This document shows, piece after piece, positions 1-8,664 of a DNA stretch of 64,000 bases. Positions within the stretch are counted from its first letter, which is position 1. Each line of letters starts with the position of its first letter. The notes below the pieces were generated by a model. That model saw only the letters and a list, made by a program, of their open reading frames with translations, did no database searches and was not told the origin of the DNA. The stretch lies in assembly GCF_027857615.1 (NCBI RefSeq), contig NZ_JAQIFT010000048.1:62001-126000 (forward strand), read 5' to 3'. Source of the DNA: Holtiella tumoricola (GTDB lineage Bacteria; Bacillota; Clostridia; Lachnospirales; Cellulosilyticaceae). A program made the translations under genes and the position numbers.

Positions 1-353
1 TGACGTATATTCTCGTCTTTAATTACAACATCAAGTCGATAATCAATCCTTAGTAGAACTAGCTCTTTGTCTAGATTAAACAAAAGACTTTTTTTTAGAT
101 CATTAAGCCTATTTTCAAGGGCAGGATAGTCTGATTGATTGATATCAGCCTTACCTAAAAGCTTTATTGCATCAACAAACAAGTAGCATATATATTCTTT
201 GCTAAAATTTAATTGTTTAAGGTTCATTTTTATTCCTTCATAACATGCTTCTACTTTGAGAAGAACTTCGTGAATGCTTAAAGAGTAATACTTTTCCAAA
301 TCTCTTATTTCTTCTAAAGTTGTGTAACAGTAAAATTGTAGTGTGTGTATCAT
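1..353 (-). CDS. Hypothetical protein, 5' part only (runs off window start)
   Basis: An open frame of 117 codons starts with ATG at 353 and is still open at base 1, so the C-terminus lies outside the window. A strong ribosome site (AGGAGG, 7 bases before the ATG) supports it as a real gene. The visible protein is helical and charged, beginning MIHTLQFYCYTTLEEIRDLE, with no signal peptide or membrane segment. I recognise no family. It is divergent from the HNH-type gene that starts at 756, and the two share a 400-base AT-rich spacer. It may belong to the accessory zone that fills the first 7 kb. Confidence 0.6.
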   Translation of the reverse strand, partial: MIHTLQFYCYTTLEEIRDLEKYYSLSIHEVLLKVEACYEGIKMNLKQLNFSKEYICYLFVDAIKLLGKADINQSDYPALENRLNDLKKSLLFNLDKELVLLRIDYRLDVVIKDENIR

Positions 354-755
354 ATAGGACCTCCTAGTATCGTGATGAGAGTAATTGCTTATTTAACAAG
401 GAATAAGGCTTATTAATTAAGATGTTTTTTTGCACGACTAACTCATATTTATATTCCTTAAAAAGCAATTCTAATGTATATTAGATAAAAGTACAGAAAG
501 AATTATTAAATAATGCTTAAGTAAAGCAATTAATCTACAAATATAAATTAAATCCTATTGACATATAAAAGAAGAGGTGGATAAAAGGAATGATAAAAAT
601 TCATAAAAGGAGTACAAAAATAAATTTTTTATAACCCTTTAAAATAACTTGAAATACATAAAAAAGTAAATATAATGTTGATAGATAGAGATGAACTGGG
701 GTTATAAGATGTACTTTCAGTTGGTAACACTAAAATGTAGAGGTGTTAAATAAAA
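354..755. other. AT-rich divergent spacer
   Basis: About 400 bases with no credible coding frame, lying between two divergent genes. It contains a good sigma-A type promoter for the rightward gene (listed separately) and another TTGACA at 558-563 with only a poor -10 (ATAAAA) 17 bases on. Nothing else structured was seen. Confidence 0.6.
649..676 (+). promoter_or_regulatory. Sigma-A type promoter for the HNH/AP2-type gene
   Basis: TTGAAA at 649-654 and a perfect TATAAT at 671-676 are separated by 16 bases. Transcription would begin near 683, leaving a leader of about 70 bases before the TTG start at 756. Confidence 0.55.
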
Positions 756-1604
756 TTGCAAAATAAGGAATTAATAAAAAGGCCACTAAAGATTAAGAAA
801 GATTTAACAGGAGAGAAGTATGGAAGACTACAGGTAATAGATGTAGATTATCAAAAAGGTGGATATACTTACTACAGGTGCCAGTGTGAATGTGGAAGAA
901 GAAAAACTGTAAGGGGGACTTCTCTTAAAGCAGGGGCAGTAAAAAGTTGTGGTTGTTTACAAATTAAAGCGGGCAGGAACAGAAAAAAACATGGATTATG
1001 TAAGCACCCTTTATACTCAGTCTGGAGTGCGATGAAGTCACGATGTGAGGATAAGAGTAATATTTATTATGGGGGGCGAGGTATCAAAGTAGCAGATGAA
1101 TGGTTAGAATTTGAATACTTTTATCACTGGTGTATGCGTAATGGCTATAAACAAGGACTTTCTTTAGATAGAATTGATACAGATGGACACTATACTCCTG
1201 CTAACTGTAGATTTATTACATTAGCAGAGCAAAACAAAAATAAACGTAATAATAGGCAATATGAGTATCAAGGGGAACCAATGCTTATCAAAGAGATTTC
1301 TGAAAAGACTAGGATACCAATAGCAACATTATGGCATCATTTAAGTAAAGGCAAAAAGGTAGAAGATGTTATACAACACTATTCACCCTATATTAAACCG
1401 ATAAAAGATAAGAGTCAGTATGAACAAATAAGAAAAAAATTATTAGAAATCTGGAATCTTAATAAAGAACTTCGAATACTTACGAAAAGAGAGTTAGCAG
1501 TGGCGATGTTAAAGGAGTACCCTAGATGCATGGTGGCAAGTGTGACAGAAAAATCATATGCAACTTTATATAGAGATTGCAAAAGGTTAATTGAAAATAA
1601 TTAG
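756..1604 (+). CDS. Phage-type HNH/AP2-domain DNA-binding endonuclease-like protein
   Basis: The 282-residue product has a layout typical of phage and mobile-element proteins. Residues about 18-70 form a zinc-ribbon-like segment with paired cysteines (CQCECG and, later, SCGC). Residues about 85-165 hold the HNH/AP2-like core, with the signature LSLDRIDTDGHYTPANCRF. A basic asparagine-rich stretch (NKNKRNNR) follows, and the C-terminal 100 residues look like helix-turn-helix DNA binding (ISEKTRIPIATLWHHLSKG). Family knowledge: such proteins are homing-type or stand-alone nucleases, often solitary. The start is TTG at 756, preceded by AGAGGTG; no in-frame ATG fits upstream. It has its own promoter and is followed at once by a very long hairpin. 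Cleavage activity and target are unknown. Confidence 0.75.
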   Translation: MQNKELIKRPLKIKKDLTGEKYGRLQVIDVDYQKGGYTYYRCQCECGRRKTVRGTSLKAGAVKSCGCLQIKAGRNRKKHGLCKHPLYSVWSAMKSRCEDKSNIYYGGRGIKVADEWLEFEYFYHWCMRNGYKQGLSLDRIDTDGHYTPANCRFITLAEQNKNKRNNRQYEYQGEPMLIKEISEKTRIPIATLWHHLSKGKKVEDVIQHYSPYIKPIKDKSQYEQIRKKLLEIWNLNKELRILTKRELAVAMLKEYPRCMVASVTEKSYATLYRDCKRLIENN

Positions 1605-1609
1605 AATTA

Positions 1610-1672
1610 ATATTCCCTAGAATGAAAGCACTCAAGGTCATTAACCTTGGGTGCTTTCATTCTAGGGAATAT
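1610..1672. repeat. 29-bp near-perfect inverted repeat (hairpin)
   Basis: The left arm at 1610-1638 and the right arm at 1644-1672 pair over 29 base pairs with a single G-U wobble and a 5-base loop. It begins six bases after the HNH-type gene's stop codon. No T-run follows, so it is not a classic intrinsic terminator. The length and symmetry suggest a bidirectional RNA-processing or termination signal, or the trace of a mobile unit. Confidence 0.85.
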
Positions 1673-1803
1673 CATTTTCAAAATTTAAAAAATATGATAA
1701 GGTATAGATAATTATAACAGAATAAGATTATTTAACGGAGGAGTGTAGTGAGTTAATATGAAATAGTGATTTTTTAGGAAGGAATTAAATAAGCTCATTC
1801 AAA

Positions 1804-2095
1804 GGGATTAAAGTAGTCGGTGTGGCTGATTATTTTGATATCATAGTAACTAATGACATAGATAGAAGATGATAGATATAGAAATAGAGAAGGTAGCATC
1901 AACTAATATTTAATTTTCGATGATGGTAACAAAACAAGAAAACATTTCGCTGAATCATATTATGCAGATTCTTGTAAAATAGGTGATAGAATAGTTATAG
2001 AAAGACAGTGATTTGATAGAGAGGGTAAGACAACTGTTAAACTATTAAAAGTTAATAGTGGAAAGTACATGTACTCTTGTTTGAACGGGACATAA
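1804..2095 (+). pseudogene. Decayed coding remnant
   Basis: Broken open frames with protein-like composition line up on the plus strand. One runs 1804-1872 (GIKVVGVADYFDIIVTNDID, then a stop). A second in another frame runs 1907-2011 (FDDGNKTRKHFAESYYADSC and on to ...IVIERQ). After one in-frame TGA it continues to 2095 (FDREGKTTVKLLKVNSGKY and on). Several stops and at least one frame change mark it as dead. The family is not recognised. It sits between the HNH-type gene and the DUF4062-like gene. Confidence 0.4.
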
Positions 2096-2157
2096 TATCT
2101 TTATTATAGAATAGAAGAGATTTATAGAGAAATGATTCGAAAAAGAGGGAGGATTTT

Positions 2158-4896
2158 ATGATTTATACAAAAGAAAAAATTAAAGTATTTATTAGTTCTG
2201 CCTGTGGAGAGGGCTATGAAAACTACAATATAGCTAGAGCAGCTTTAAAAGCATTGATTGAATCAACGGGCATAGCTACTGTATATCTTTTTGAAGGTGA
2301 AGGAGCATCCATTATATCTGCAGGTGAGCATTATAGTAGTGCGCTTGAGGAATGCGACGTATGTATATTCCTCATTGATAATAAAGATGGAATACGGCCA
2401 GGAGTTCAGATAGAAATAGATTGTGTTAATAAGTATAAGATAAAAGCATTATATTATTTTTGTGACAAAGACTCAACAGAAAAAACACCATTGCAAGAAA
2501 GTATTATGGGATATAATTTTGCAAAGAGTAGGGTGATTCATTCATTTGAAGAGTTTATTACTAGTGGTGCACAAGATTTAATTAGTGATTTAATAGGCAT
2601 ATATAAGAAATACTGTAAAGGGAGATTGGAAAATGTAGAAAAGATAGAAGAAACTATAGAATCATCAATTTCATTATCTTTTGGCTTAGAAGCAACGATT
2701 GCAACTAAAAATACTATTGCTAATATTGATAAATGCAAGGTATATTTTTTAAAGATGTTACAAGGGTATGGAAAAGAAATAGAAAATACTAATTCGTTAG
2801 ATGGCTGGTATTGTAAATTTCTTACTATTCTTTTTGAAAACAAATCTATTCAAGAATTTAATACTGGACTTTTTTTAAAAGATTTAGAGGTATATCAAGA
2901 TACAGAGTATCATAGTCTTGTCAAAAAACGTTGGGAAGCTATACAGGCATATTTTCAAGGGAATTTGGAGGAATGTATTAGATTGCTAGAACAAGCTCTT
3001 GATATGGCAAAGAATCAATTATTTCCAGATTGGATTATAAAGGATATTCTGATTGACCTACGTAATCAAAATATTTTTCTCAGTCAATTTCAAAATGAAT
3101 ATTTTGTATATAAACATCAAGATGAGATTAATAATAGTGAACATGCTTTATATTATCCGTTATTAGATAGGTTTGATAAAGAATTAAATGAAATGTATAT
3201 TGCTGATTCATTAAATGAAAAAATTAAATCTCCATATACATATTCGTTTGGAAAAAATTTAAGTTATTATACAGATTTAATTTCTAATATTTATGTTATT
3301 TCTATGTTTAATGGATCATTAACTCATATAATGAAGATCTATGACAGGATAAAGTTTTTAACTTTTCATTTATGTCAACAATATTCTAACTGGGAGATAC
3401 GTGTATTACTACTAAAAACCACTTTGATTAACTGTAATACAAAAGAAATTGATGGAATCATTTATGAAGCAGAAGATATACTTGGAAAAATGAATGCAAA
3501 GGATGCACTTGATATTTTTAATTTTACTAATAATCACCCTATAGAATATCAACGTCAAATTAGTAATCTTGAAGCACTGAAAAGTGTGGGCTACTTCTTG
3601 GCAGACAAGGATTTTGATAATATAATAGACCAAGTTAGTGAGTTTATAAATGATTGGTTAGAAGATGATAAAGCTTGTATCTTATTGGGTGGACATATAA
3701 TTAGTGCCTTAGATGGGGTTGCAAGAAGAATAGATCCAAATAGATTGGTAGATATATGTTGTAAGTTTTTAGAGAGAGGTAGAGTTAGATGGGAAGATGG
3801 GTTATTTAAGCTAATAGGACAGCATATTAAGCTTTCGCAGTTAAATCATATAGTATGTGAACGATTGATTGAGCAAATTAGAATGGTTGTAGAGGATGAA
3901 GAAAAACGTAATCATTCAAATAATTTAGGGTATTTGTTACAGTGTTTACGTAAACAAGACAAAATTCTTACACAAGAACTTGATGAGACTATAAGAAAAG
4001 AGATGCCTAAATTCTATGAGGAAGATTATAAGCTTGAGACATCAGAAGATGATAAAGAAATGCCTTTGTTTATTAGTAAGTATATTGATAAAATTAATAA
4101 GCGTAATATGAAACAGGGGGAAAATGGAACCTATTCAGGATATGGGGATCGTGCTCATATAATAATAAAATCTATTATAACTAATTCGGATAATATATAT
4201 AGTGAAGAATTATTAAATGCTACATTTTCTGCTGCAAGCAATACATTGTTATCAAAAAGACAAACGATAGAAGAAAAGTGTGATGCAATAGAACTTTTAA
4301 TATTTTTATGCAAAAGATTCCCTCAATTAATGATACATAATGAAGTAATAATAGAAAAATTAAAAGATAATAAAGAGATTACTGAAGATGGAAAAGTCTT
4401 AATGTCTAATCTATCTATAATAGCACTTAAGTTTTCTATATTATTCTTATATAATTGCTTCGGAGAAGATATATATCAACCTATGATGGAAATGTTGCCT
4501 TTTTTGGTAGACGATATCCCTACACAATTACAAGTAAGTAAAATAATTTTAACATTTTTAGAAGCTGATGAAGAAGAAATACCACAAAATGTTGAAATAC
4601 TTCTTCTACAACAAGTCCTAACATGGTGTAAGTCTAATCAAGTAGATTTGCGATGGAAAGCAATTAGAATACTGTTCCAATTGCTTCGTAATAATAATAA
4701 CCAGAGTATTATTTCGAATCAATTAATTCAGTTAATGGATTCAGATAATGTTTATATTAAGAATGGTATTATTAGGTTAACTGCTAAAAATCACAAAATG
4801 GCAAAATCAATAGCTGATTACTTACTACAAAAAGCAGCTGTTGATCCTAATTATATGGTGAGAAAAGTCTGTGAGGAGATACTAAGTCAACAATAA
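2158..4896 (+). CDS. DUF4062-like (TIR/SLOG-like) N-terminal domain with helical-repeat body; putative defence or stress protein
   Basis: This is a 912-residue protein. Residues about 8-150 look like the DUF4062/TIR-like nucleotide-binding fold: a beta strand KVFISSA at the start, a second part with EECDVCIFLIDNKDG, an acidic EIDCVNKYK helix and a further strand ALYYFCDK. The rest is almost entirely alpha-helical. The last 120 residues look like HEAT repeats (DLRWKAIRILFQLL, NVYIKNGIIRL and MVRKVCEEIL). No Walker A motif and no membrane segment are visible. A GGGAGGA ribosome site precedes the ATG. Known of the family: DUF4062 domains occur at the N-terminus of large sensor proteins, some linked to antiphage defence or NAD/nucleotide metabolism. 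That this one defends against phage is inference from architecture and accessory context. Confidence 0.7.
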   Translation: MIYTKEKIKVFISSACGEGYENYNIARAALKALIESTGIATVYLFEGEGASIISAGEHYSSALEECDVCIFLIDNKDGIRPGVQIEIDCVNKYKIKALYYFCDKDSTEKTPLQESIMGYNFAKSRVIHSFEEFITSGAQDLISDLIGIYKKYCKGRLENVEKIEETIESSISLSFGLEATIATKNTIANIDKCKVYFLKMLQGYGKEIENTNSLDGWYCKFLTILFENKSIQEFNTGLFLKDLEVYQDTEYHSLVKKRWEAIQAYFQGNLEECIRLLEQALDMAKNQLFPDWIIKDILIDLRNQNIFLSQFQNEYFVYKHQDEINNSEHALYYPLLDRFDKELNEMYIADSLNEKIKSPYTYSFGKNLSYYTDLISNIYVISMFNGSLTHIMKIYDRIKFLTFHLCQQYSNWEIRVLLLKTTLINCNTKEIDGIIYEAEDILGKMNAKDALDIFNFTNNHPIEYQRQISNLEALKSVGYFLADKDFDNIIDQVSEFINDWLEDDKACILLGGHIISALDGVARRIDPNRLVDICCKFLERGRVRWEDGLFKLIGQHIKLSQLNHIVCERLIEQIRMVVEDEEKRNHSNNLGYLLQCLRKQDKILTQELDETIRKEMPKFYEEDYKLETSEDDKEMPLFISKYIDKINKRNMKQGENGTYSGYGDRAHIIIKSIITNSDNIYSEELLNATFSAASNTLLSKRQTIEEKCDAIELLIFLCKRFPQLMIHNEVIIEKLKDNKEITEDGKVLMSNLSIIALKFSILFLYNCFGEDIYQPMMEMLPFLVDDIPTQLQVSKIILTFLEADEEEIPQNVEILLLQQVLTWCKSNQVDLRWKAIRILFQLLRNNNNQSIISNQLIQLMDSDNVYIKNGIIRLTAKNHKMAKSIADYLLQKAAVDPNYMVRKVCEEILSQQ

Positions 4897-5004
4897 TATT
4901 ATTAAAACTTTACAGAAAAAATAGGTATTCGAGTCAAAACAAATTTTACAAGATTAATAACTGTGAAAATAGATGAATTGAAAAGAAGATAATGATATAA
5001 AGTA

Positions 5005-5030
5005 GCTAGGTCAGTGCTTATGACCTTAGT
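5005..5030. terminator. Hairpin between convergent genes
   Basis: GCTAGGTCA and TGACCTTAG can pair around a 7-base loop just after the DUF4062-like gene. The structure touches the stop codon of the leftward recombinase gene. It has no T-run, so it is a weak terminator candidate. Confidence 0.35.
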
Positions 5031-5932
5031 TATCTAAAAGGTGATTTCTCAATTTGTTTTTTTAAATGTTGGGTATTAATATGCGTATAAACTTGAGTTG
5101 AATTAAGATCTGAATGACCTAATAATTGTTGAACACTTAATAAATCGACACCTGCTAATACTAGATGAGAGGCATAAGTATGACGAAGTTTGTGCATGGT
5201 AAATCCCTTACCTGTAAGACCTGAACGTTTAAGATACTTAGTAAAACGCGTTCCAGTAATAGAAGGGGATATACGGTTGCCAGCTTCACTTAAAAATACT
5301 GCTTGAGTAGATAATGGAAGCCTTGTTTGCAGGTATTCCCAGAGCTTTTCAGATAAAGATTCGGGCATAGGAACAACTCGGGATTTCTTACATTTTCCCA
5401 TATTAACAGTAATAGTGTTATTTCCGAAGTTAATATCACTCCAATTAAGGTTTATAGCTTCTTGGCGACGCAGACCAGTATATGCCAATAATTTAAAAAA
5501 GCAAAAATCGTGTAAAGCATTTTTAAGACCTGTTGATTCAATCGTTTTCAGAAATAAATTGAGCTCAAATTCAGTCATATAAATGGGAAGGCGTTCTACA
5601 CGTTTTGGAGCATGAATAGACAAAGAAGGATTTTTGTCAATGTATTCTTGTTCTGTAAGAAAGTAAAAGAAGCTTCTTAGAGCATTGACTTTGCGACGAA
5701 TAGATTCGTTCTGGTATTCTTTATCGTTTTTTAGGTAGATTAGATAGTTTCGTAAATCTCGAGTTTTAATTTTACTCATATCAAGGGGGAGACTCTTGAG
5801 TAATAAGAAGTGGGTAAAAATCTTAAAATCACTTGTGTAATTATCTAATGTGTATTTGGACACGTTTTTTTCGGCAGAAAGGTAGCCTAAATATTCTTCA
5901 AAATAGGTCGTGAGTTGGGACATTTCAGTCAT
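5030..5932 (-). CDS. Tyrosine recombinase, XerC/XerD family
   Basis: The 300-residue protein has an N-terminal SAM-like core-binding domain (about 1-95) and a C-terminal catalytic domain. The catalytic set is visible: Arg in AYTGLRRQEA, Lys in the KCKKSRVV hairpin, HKLRHTYAS, the His of LLGHSDLNSTQ, and Tyr in VYTHI. Length fits XerC/D and single-domain integrases. AAGGAG lies 7 bases before the ATG at 5932. It stands alone, converges on the DUF4062-like gene and is followed upstream by decayed sequence, so it may be the recombinase of an eroded element rather than the housekeeping Xer. A second Xer gene near deoB (39041) is the better housekeeping candidate. The family call is firm; the role is not. 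Confidence 0.88.
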   Translation of the reverse strand: MTEMSQLTTYFEEYLGYLSAEKNVSKYTLDNYTSDFKIFTHFLLLKSLPLDMSKIKTRDLRNYLIYLKNDKEYQNESIRRKVNALRSFFYFLTEQEYIDKNPSLSIHAPKRVERLPIYMTEFELNLFLKTIESTGLKNALHDFCFFKLLAYTGLRRQEAINLNWSDINFGNNTITVNMGKCKKSRVVPMPESLSEKLWEYLQTRLPLSTQAVFLSEAGNRISPSITGTRFTKYLKRSGLTGKGFTMHKLRHTYASHLVLAGVDLLSVQQLLGHSDLNSTQVYTHINTQHLKKQIEKSPFR

Positions 5933-6146
5933 TGTTATACTCCTTGTTATAGATTAGTGTAGTTCTAAAAAATAAGGCTATAACCACTTATTGTCCTGCT
6001 TTTTGCAGAACATAGAAAGCACAATGCTTTGAAGTGGATCATGAGGCCTTATCTATACTGTATTTTGGACTACAAATAAAACAATAACTATGAGCTAAAC
6101 ATACCCCGGCGTATAGACTTGGTTAACAACTTAATAAGGATTTAAT

Positions 6147-6190
6147 AGGCAAGAGATTGAGGAAACTCATGAACTTGCCTTTTTTATTTT
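6147..6190 (+). terminator. Probable intrinsic terminator or remnant
   Basis: AGGCAAG at 6147-6153 pairs with CTTGCCT at 6174-6180 and is followed by a T-rich run. No intact rightward gene precedes it, so it may be left over from a lost transcription unit. Confidence 0.4.
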
Positions 6191-6293
6191 CGGCATAAGA
6201 AAAGAGGTTGCAGAAATGTAACCTCTGTATCTTTAAATTTTTCTATGGATTATTTGATGACAGAACAAGAAATATAACATTAGTTTACACAAC

Positions 6294-6353
6294 AAAAGCC
6301 AACCTAAGCTGCCTTTTCCCCTCCAGAATACAGGCAAACTTAAGTTGGCTTTT
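6294..6353. repeat. Imperfect 20-bp inverted repeat
   Basis: AAAAGCCAACCTAAGCTGCC and, in reverse complement, AAAAGCCAACTTAAGTTTGC form a long imperfect stem around a pyrimidine-rich loop. The right arm ends in CTTTT. It could be a terminator or a small mobile-repeat trace. No adjacent live gene explains it. Confidence 0.5.
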
Positions 6354-6420
6354 ATAGGTGACAAATGTATGTAGAATACATGAAATAAGTAATCAACAAC
6401 AACGGTATGTAAATAGTTAT

Positions 6421-6707
6421 TTAGTCCCTTCCTAGCCAGTTCTCGTTCTTACTAAAGTACCTAGTATCTGGTTGATGAAAGAGGTCATAGGACTTTACAC
6501 CATTCATGATCTAGTAGTTTGTAACCCATAAGTTGGCTATCCGTTTCATTTAAACTTTTTAAATAAGTAAGTGTTGTTAATTGTATAAACATGAATTCTT
6601 GTAAAACATATTCATCCGGCTACTGTGATGTCACCGTCAAAGTAGGGATGTCTAAGAAAAAGTTGTTTGCTTTTGGGAGGGGAGACAAAAGTTTTCAAGC
6701 TTCTTTC
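6421..6707 (-). pseudogene. Frameshifted remnant of a small unknown gene
   Basis: Three consecutive protein-like stretches occur on the minus strand in different frames: 6707-6612 (contains LFLRHPYFDGDITVAG), 6619-6485 (contains QLTTLTYLKSLNETDSQLMG and GYKLLDHEWCKV), and 6489-6421 (YDLFHQPDTRYFSKNENWLG, then a stop). Joined by two frameshifts they give about 95 residues with normal composition. I do not recognise the family. The alternative is chance open frames in AT-rich DNA. Confidence 0.35.
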
Positions 6708-7006
6708 CTAGTAGTATAGGAGACTAGTATCTAGAATGTAGTCACTCTATACTTTTATATTTTGATAAATTTATTATATGTGAATGGAAGGTTTGTTGCA
6801 ATTGACTAAATATATAAAATAATTTTCAAGGATTTGTCTAATAAAAAGATTGTATTTTCAAAAATCTTTCTTCGAAATCAGGAAAGTTAATTTCTAGATT
6901 TGACATAAAATGAGGAAAGACTAACAAAGTGCACAAGTGAAAGATAGAAAAGTATACAAACTAACAAATAGAGAAATAAAATTCTCCCTGTAGTACAATC
7001 AAAAAA

Positions 7007-7678
7007 TTAAATTTCATAAATTCCCTTGTTACCCAATAGGATGAAACCATTTTTTTCGTAGAAATGAATGCGGTCTTGCTGTGTTAAAGCATTTTGAAGA
7101 ATACCATAAGGTACAGCATTAACTAAAACATATTTTATAGGATCATTAATAGGTCTATGATGGGTGTTGAGATAAGGAATAATTTCTTTGAGTAGAGTTT
7201 GTACTAAAAAACTTCCCATACCTCTACGTGTCATGGAAATGTCTTTGGCGATAATATCTAGGAAGCAAAGTTCGCTATGTCCTTTAATGGGCTCATAATG
7301 GGGGTAATAGGCCTGAATATTACCATCTATAGTTGTAAAAAAGCTATTTGAAGTAAATTGTGCTCGAACATAAGAAAGGGTATCGTAATATTTTCCCCAA
7401 AATACTCTCAAATAAACATTGTCATCGGTACCTGTAGAATCATATTCACAAATAAGAAGAAGTGGATTGCCATGATGATCAAGACCTGTTTTAATCAACA
7501 AGTTACTTAAGTTACACTTTTTTCCTACCTGAGGAAAGAGTACAGTATCGGCATCTTTTAAGACGCAATAAGCTGTATTGGCTGAGTAGACTTTCCCAGG
7601 TTTAATGGTGGTGTGAATGAGCTTTGCTAAATCGCTTATTTGTGTACAGTTTAATAAATCATTACTTAATTTCTTCAT
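7007..7678 (-). CDS. GNAT-family N-acetyltransferase (putative)
   Basis: The 223-residue protein is soluble. Its second half matches the GNAT fold: a strand HSELCFLDIIAKD, the acetyl-CoA pyrophosphate loop RRGMGSFLVQTLL (R-x-G-x-G type), and the closing IHFYEKNGFIL motif. The first 100 residues are not assigned. GGAG lies 7 bases before the ATG at 7678. It is a single-gene unit with no partner suggesting a substrate. The acetyl acceptor is unknown. Confidence 0.65.
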   Translation of the reverse strand: MKKLSNDLLNCTQISDLAKLIHTTIKPGKVYSANTAYCVLKDADTVLFPQVGKKCNLSNLLIKTGLDHHGNPLLLICEYDSTGTDDNVYLRVFWGKYYDTLSYVRAQFTSNSFFTTIDGNIQAYYPHYEPIKGHSELCFLDIIAKDISMTRRGMGSFLVQTLLKEIIPYLNTHHRPINDPIKYVLVNAVPYGILQNALTQQDRIHFYEKNGFILLGNKGIYEI

Positions 7679-7917
7679 AAATACTCCATATATTAATTTA
7701 TTTTAATCATTAATAATAAAATATACGGGAGACAAGAGCAAAATATGACATGATCCAATAGAAGATGTGACGAGAAGATAGGGTAGTTAAATGGGGTTCA
7801 TAGGACATGCCAAAGAAAAGAACGTGTTCAAAATGTAGCTATGGCTACCTCCTGTTCATCAAGAATGATGTAAGATGGATGCATATTACACATAGAAAGT
7901 AAGAAAAGGAGAATGAT

Positions 7918-8496
7918 ATGAATAAGATAAATGATAATCAAGTGATAACAAGTATTGAGATCATGAAACAAGAACACGAAGAGATTAGGCGTATGCTAAA
8001 AATAATCCGTAAAGCATGCAATAGAATTTTACAAGGTGAACCTATTAATTTTGAGCATTTTAAGATGATCATTGATTTTATTATGAATTATGCAGATAGT
8101 CATCATCATGGTAAAGAGGAGAAGTTCTTATTTGCAGAAATGGAGAATCGTTTAGGGCCATTAGGAAGTAAACTGATTCGTAATGGCATGTATGTGGAGC
8201 ATGATCTAGGAAGGTTATATGTGAAAGAATTAGGAGAGGCGCTAGAACGTGTTAAAGAGGGTGATGAAGAGAGTAAATTAGATGTGATTGCTAATGCAGT
8301 GAGTTATACCCATCTTTTAGAAAGACATATAGCTAAAGAAAATGAGGTTGTATACGGCTTTGGTATAAGTAAGTTACCAGTGGACGTCTTAGAGGCAATT
8401 AATCAGCAAACAGCATTTTTTGAAGAAGAAGCAGCAGATAAAGGGATACAAATTAAATACTTAGAGATACTCAAGATACTAGAGGCGATTTATTGA
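7918..8496 (+). CDS. Hemerythrin-like (HHE) domain protein
   Basis: The 192-residue all-helical protein carries the metal-binding residues of the hemerythrin fold across four helices: QEHEEIRR near residue 18, the SHHHGKEEKFLF cluster near 61, EHDLGR near 100, and HLLERHIAKENEV near 132. Family knowledge: such diiron proteins bind oxygen or NO, or protect against oxidative or nitrosative stress in anaerobes. AAGGAG precedes the ATG. It is monocistronic and converges on the MscS-type gene, sharing a terminator hairpin with it. Confidence 0.88.
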   Translation: MNKINDNQVITSIEIMKQEHEEIRRMLKIIRKACNRILQGEPINFEHFKMIIDFIMNYADSHHHGKEEKFLFAEMENRLGPLGSKLIRNGMYVEHDLGRLYVKELGEALERVKEGDEESKLDVIANAVSYTHLLERHIAKENEVVYGFGISKLPVDVLEAINQQTAFFEEEAADKGIQIKYLEILKILEAIY

Positions 8497-8640
8497 AATA
8501 ATGTAATGTATCATCTATAATCAACTATATCATTATACTCATTCAGGGGGATAGCCCTTGTCATATGCATAAAACTTTTGAGTGTTGGTGTAATAGCTTT
8601 TTAGAGAAGAAGTGAACTTAAATAAAAATGATAATAATAA

Positions 8641-8664
8641 AAAGCTGCCAATGGCAGCTTTTTA
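8641..8664. terminator. Bidirectional terminator
   Basis: AAAGCTGCC pairs with GGCAGCTTT and is flanked by A-rich and T-rich runs. It serves both the hemerythrin gene and the convergent MscS gene, whose stop codon adjoins it. Confidence 0.7.

Larger units (their letters stand above)
5933..6420. other. Intergenic stretch with hairpins, no gene
   Basis: No convincing coding frame was seen. Two hairpins, listed separately, stand out. A smaller one (AGAGGTT with AACCTCT) lies at about 6203-6226. Together with the decayed frame at 6421-6707 this gene-poor kilobase looks like eroded accessory DNA. Confidence 0.5.

Noticed and set aside
2538..2843. Minus-strand open frame inside the DUF4062-like gene
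   Set aside because: Antisense shadow of a real gene; no ribosome site and unlikely composition. The same applies to most other antisense frames inside core genes.
5933..7006. CRISPR array or tRNA in the gene-poor kilobase
   Set aside because: No regularly spaced direct repeats and no cloverleaf or TFC-type consensus were found.
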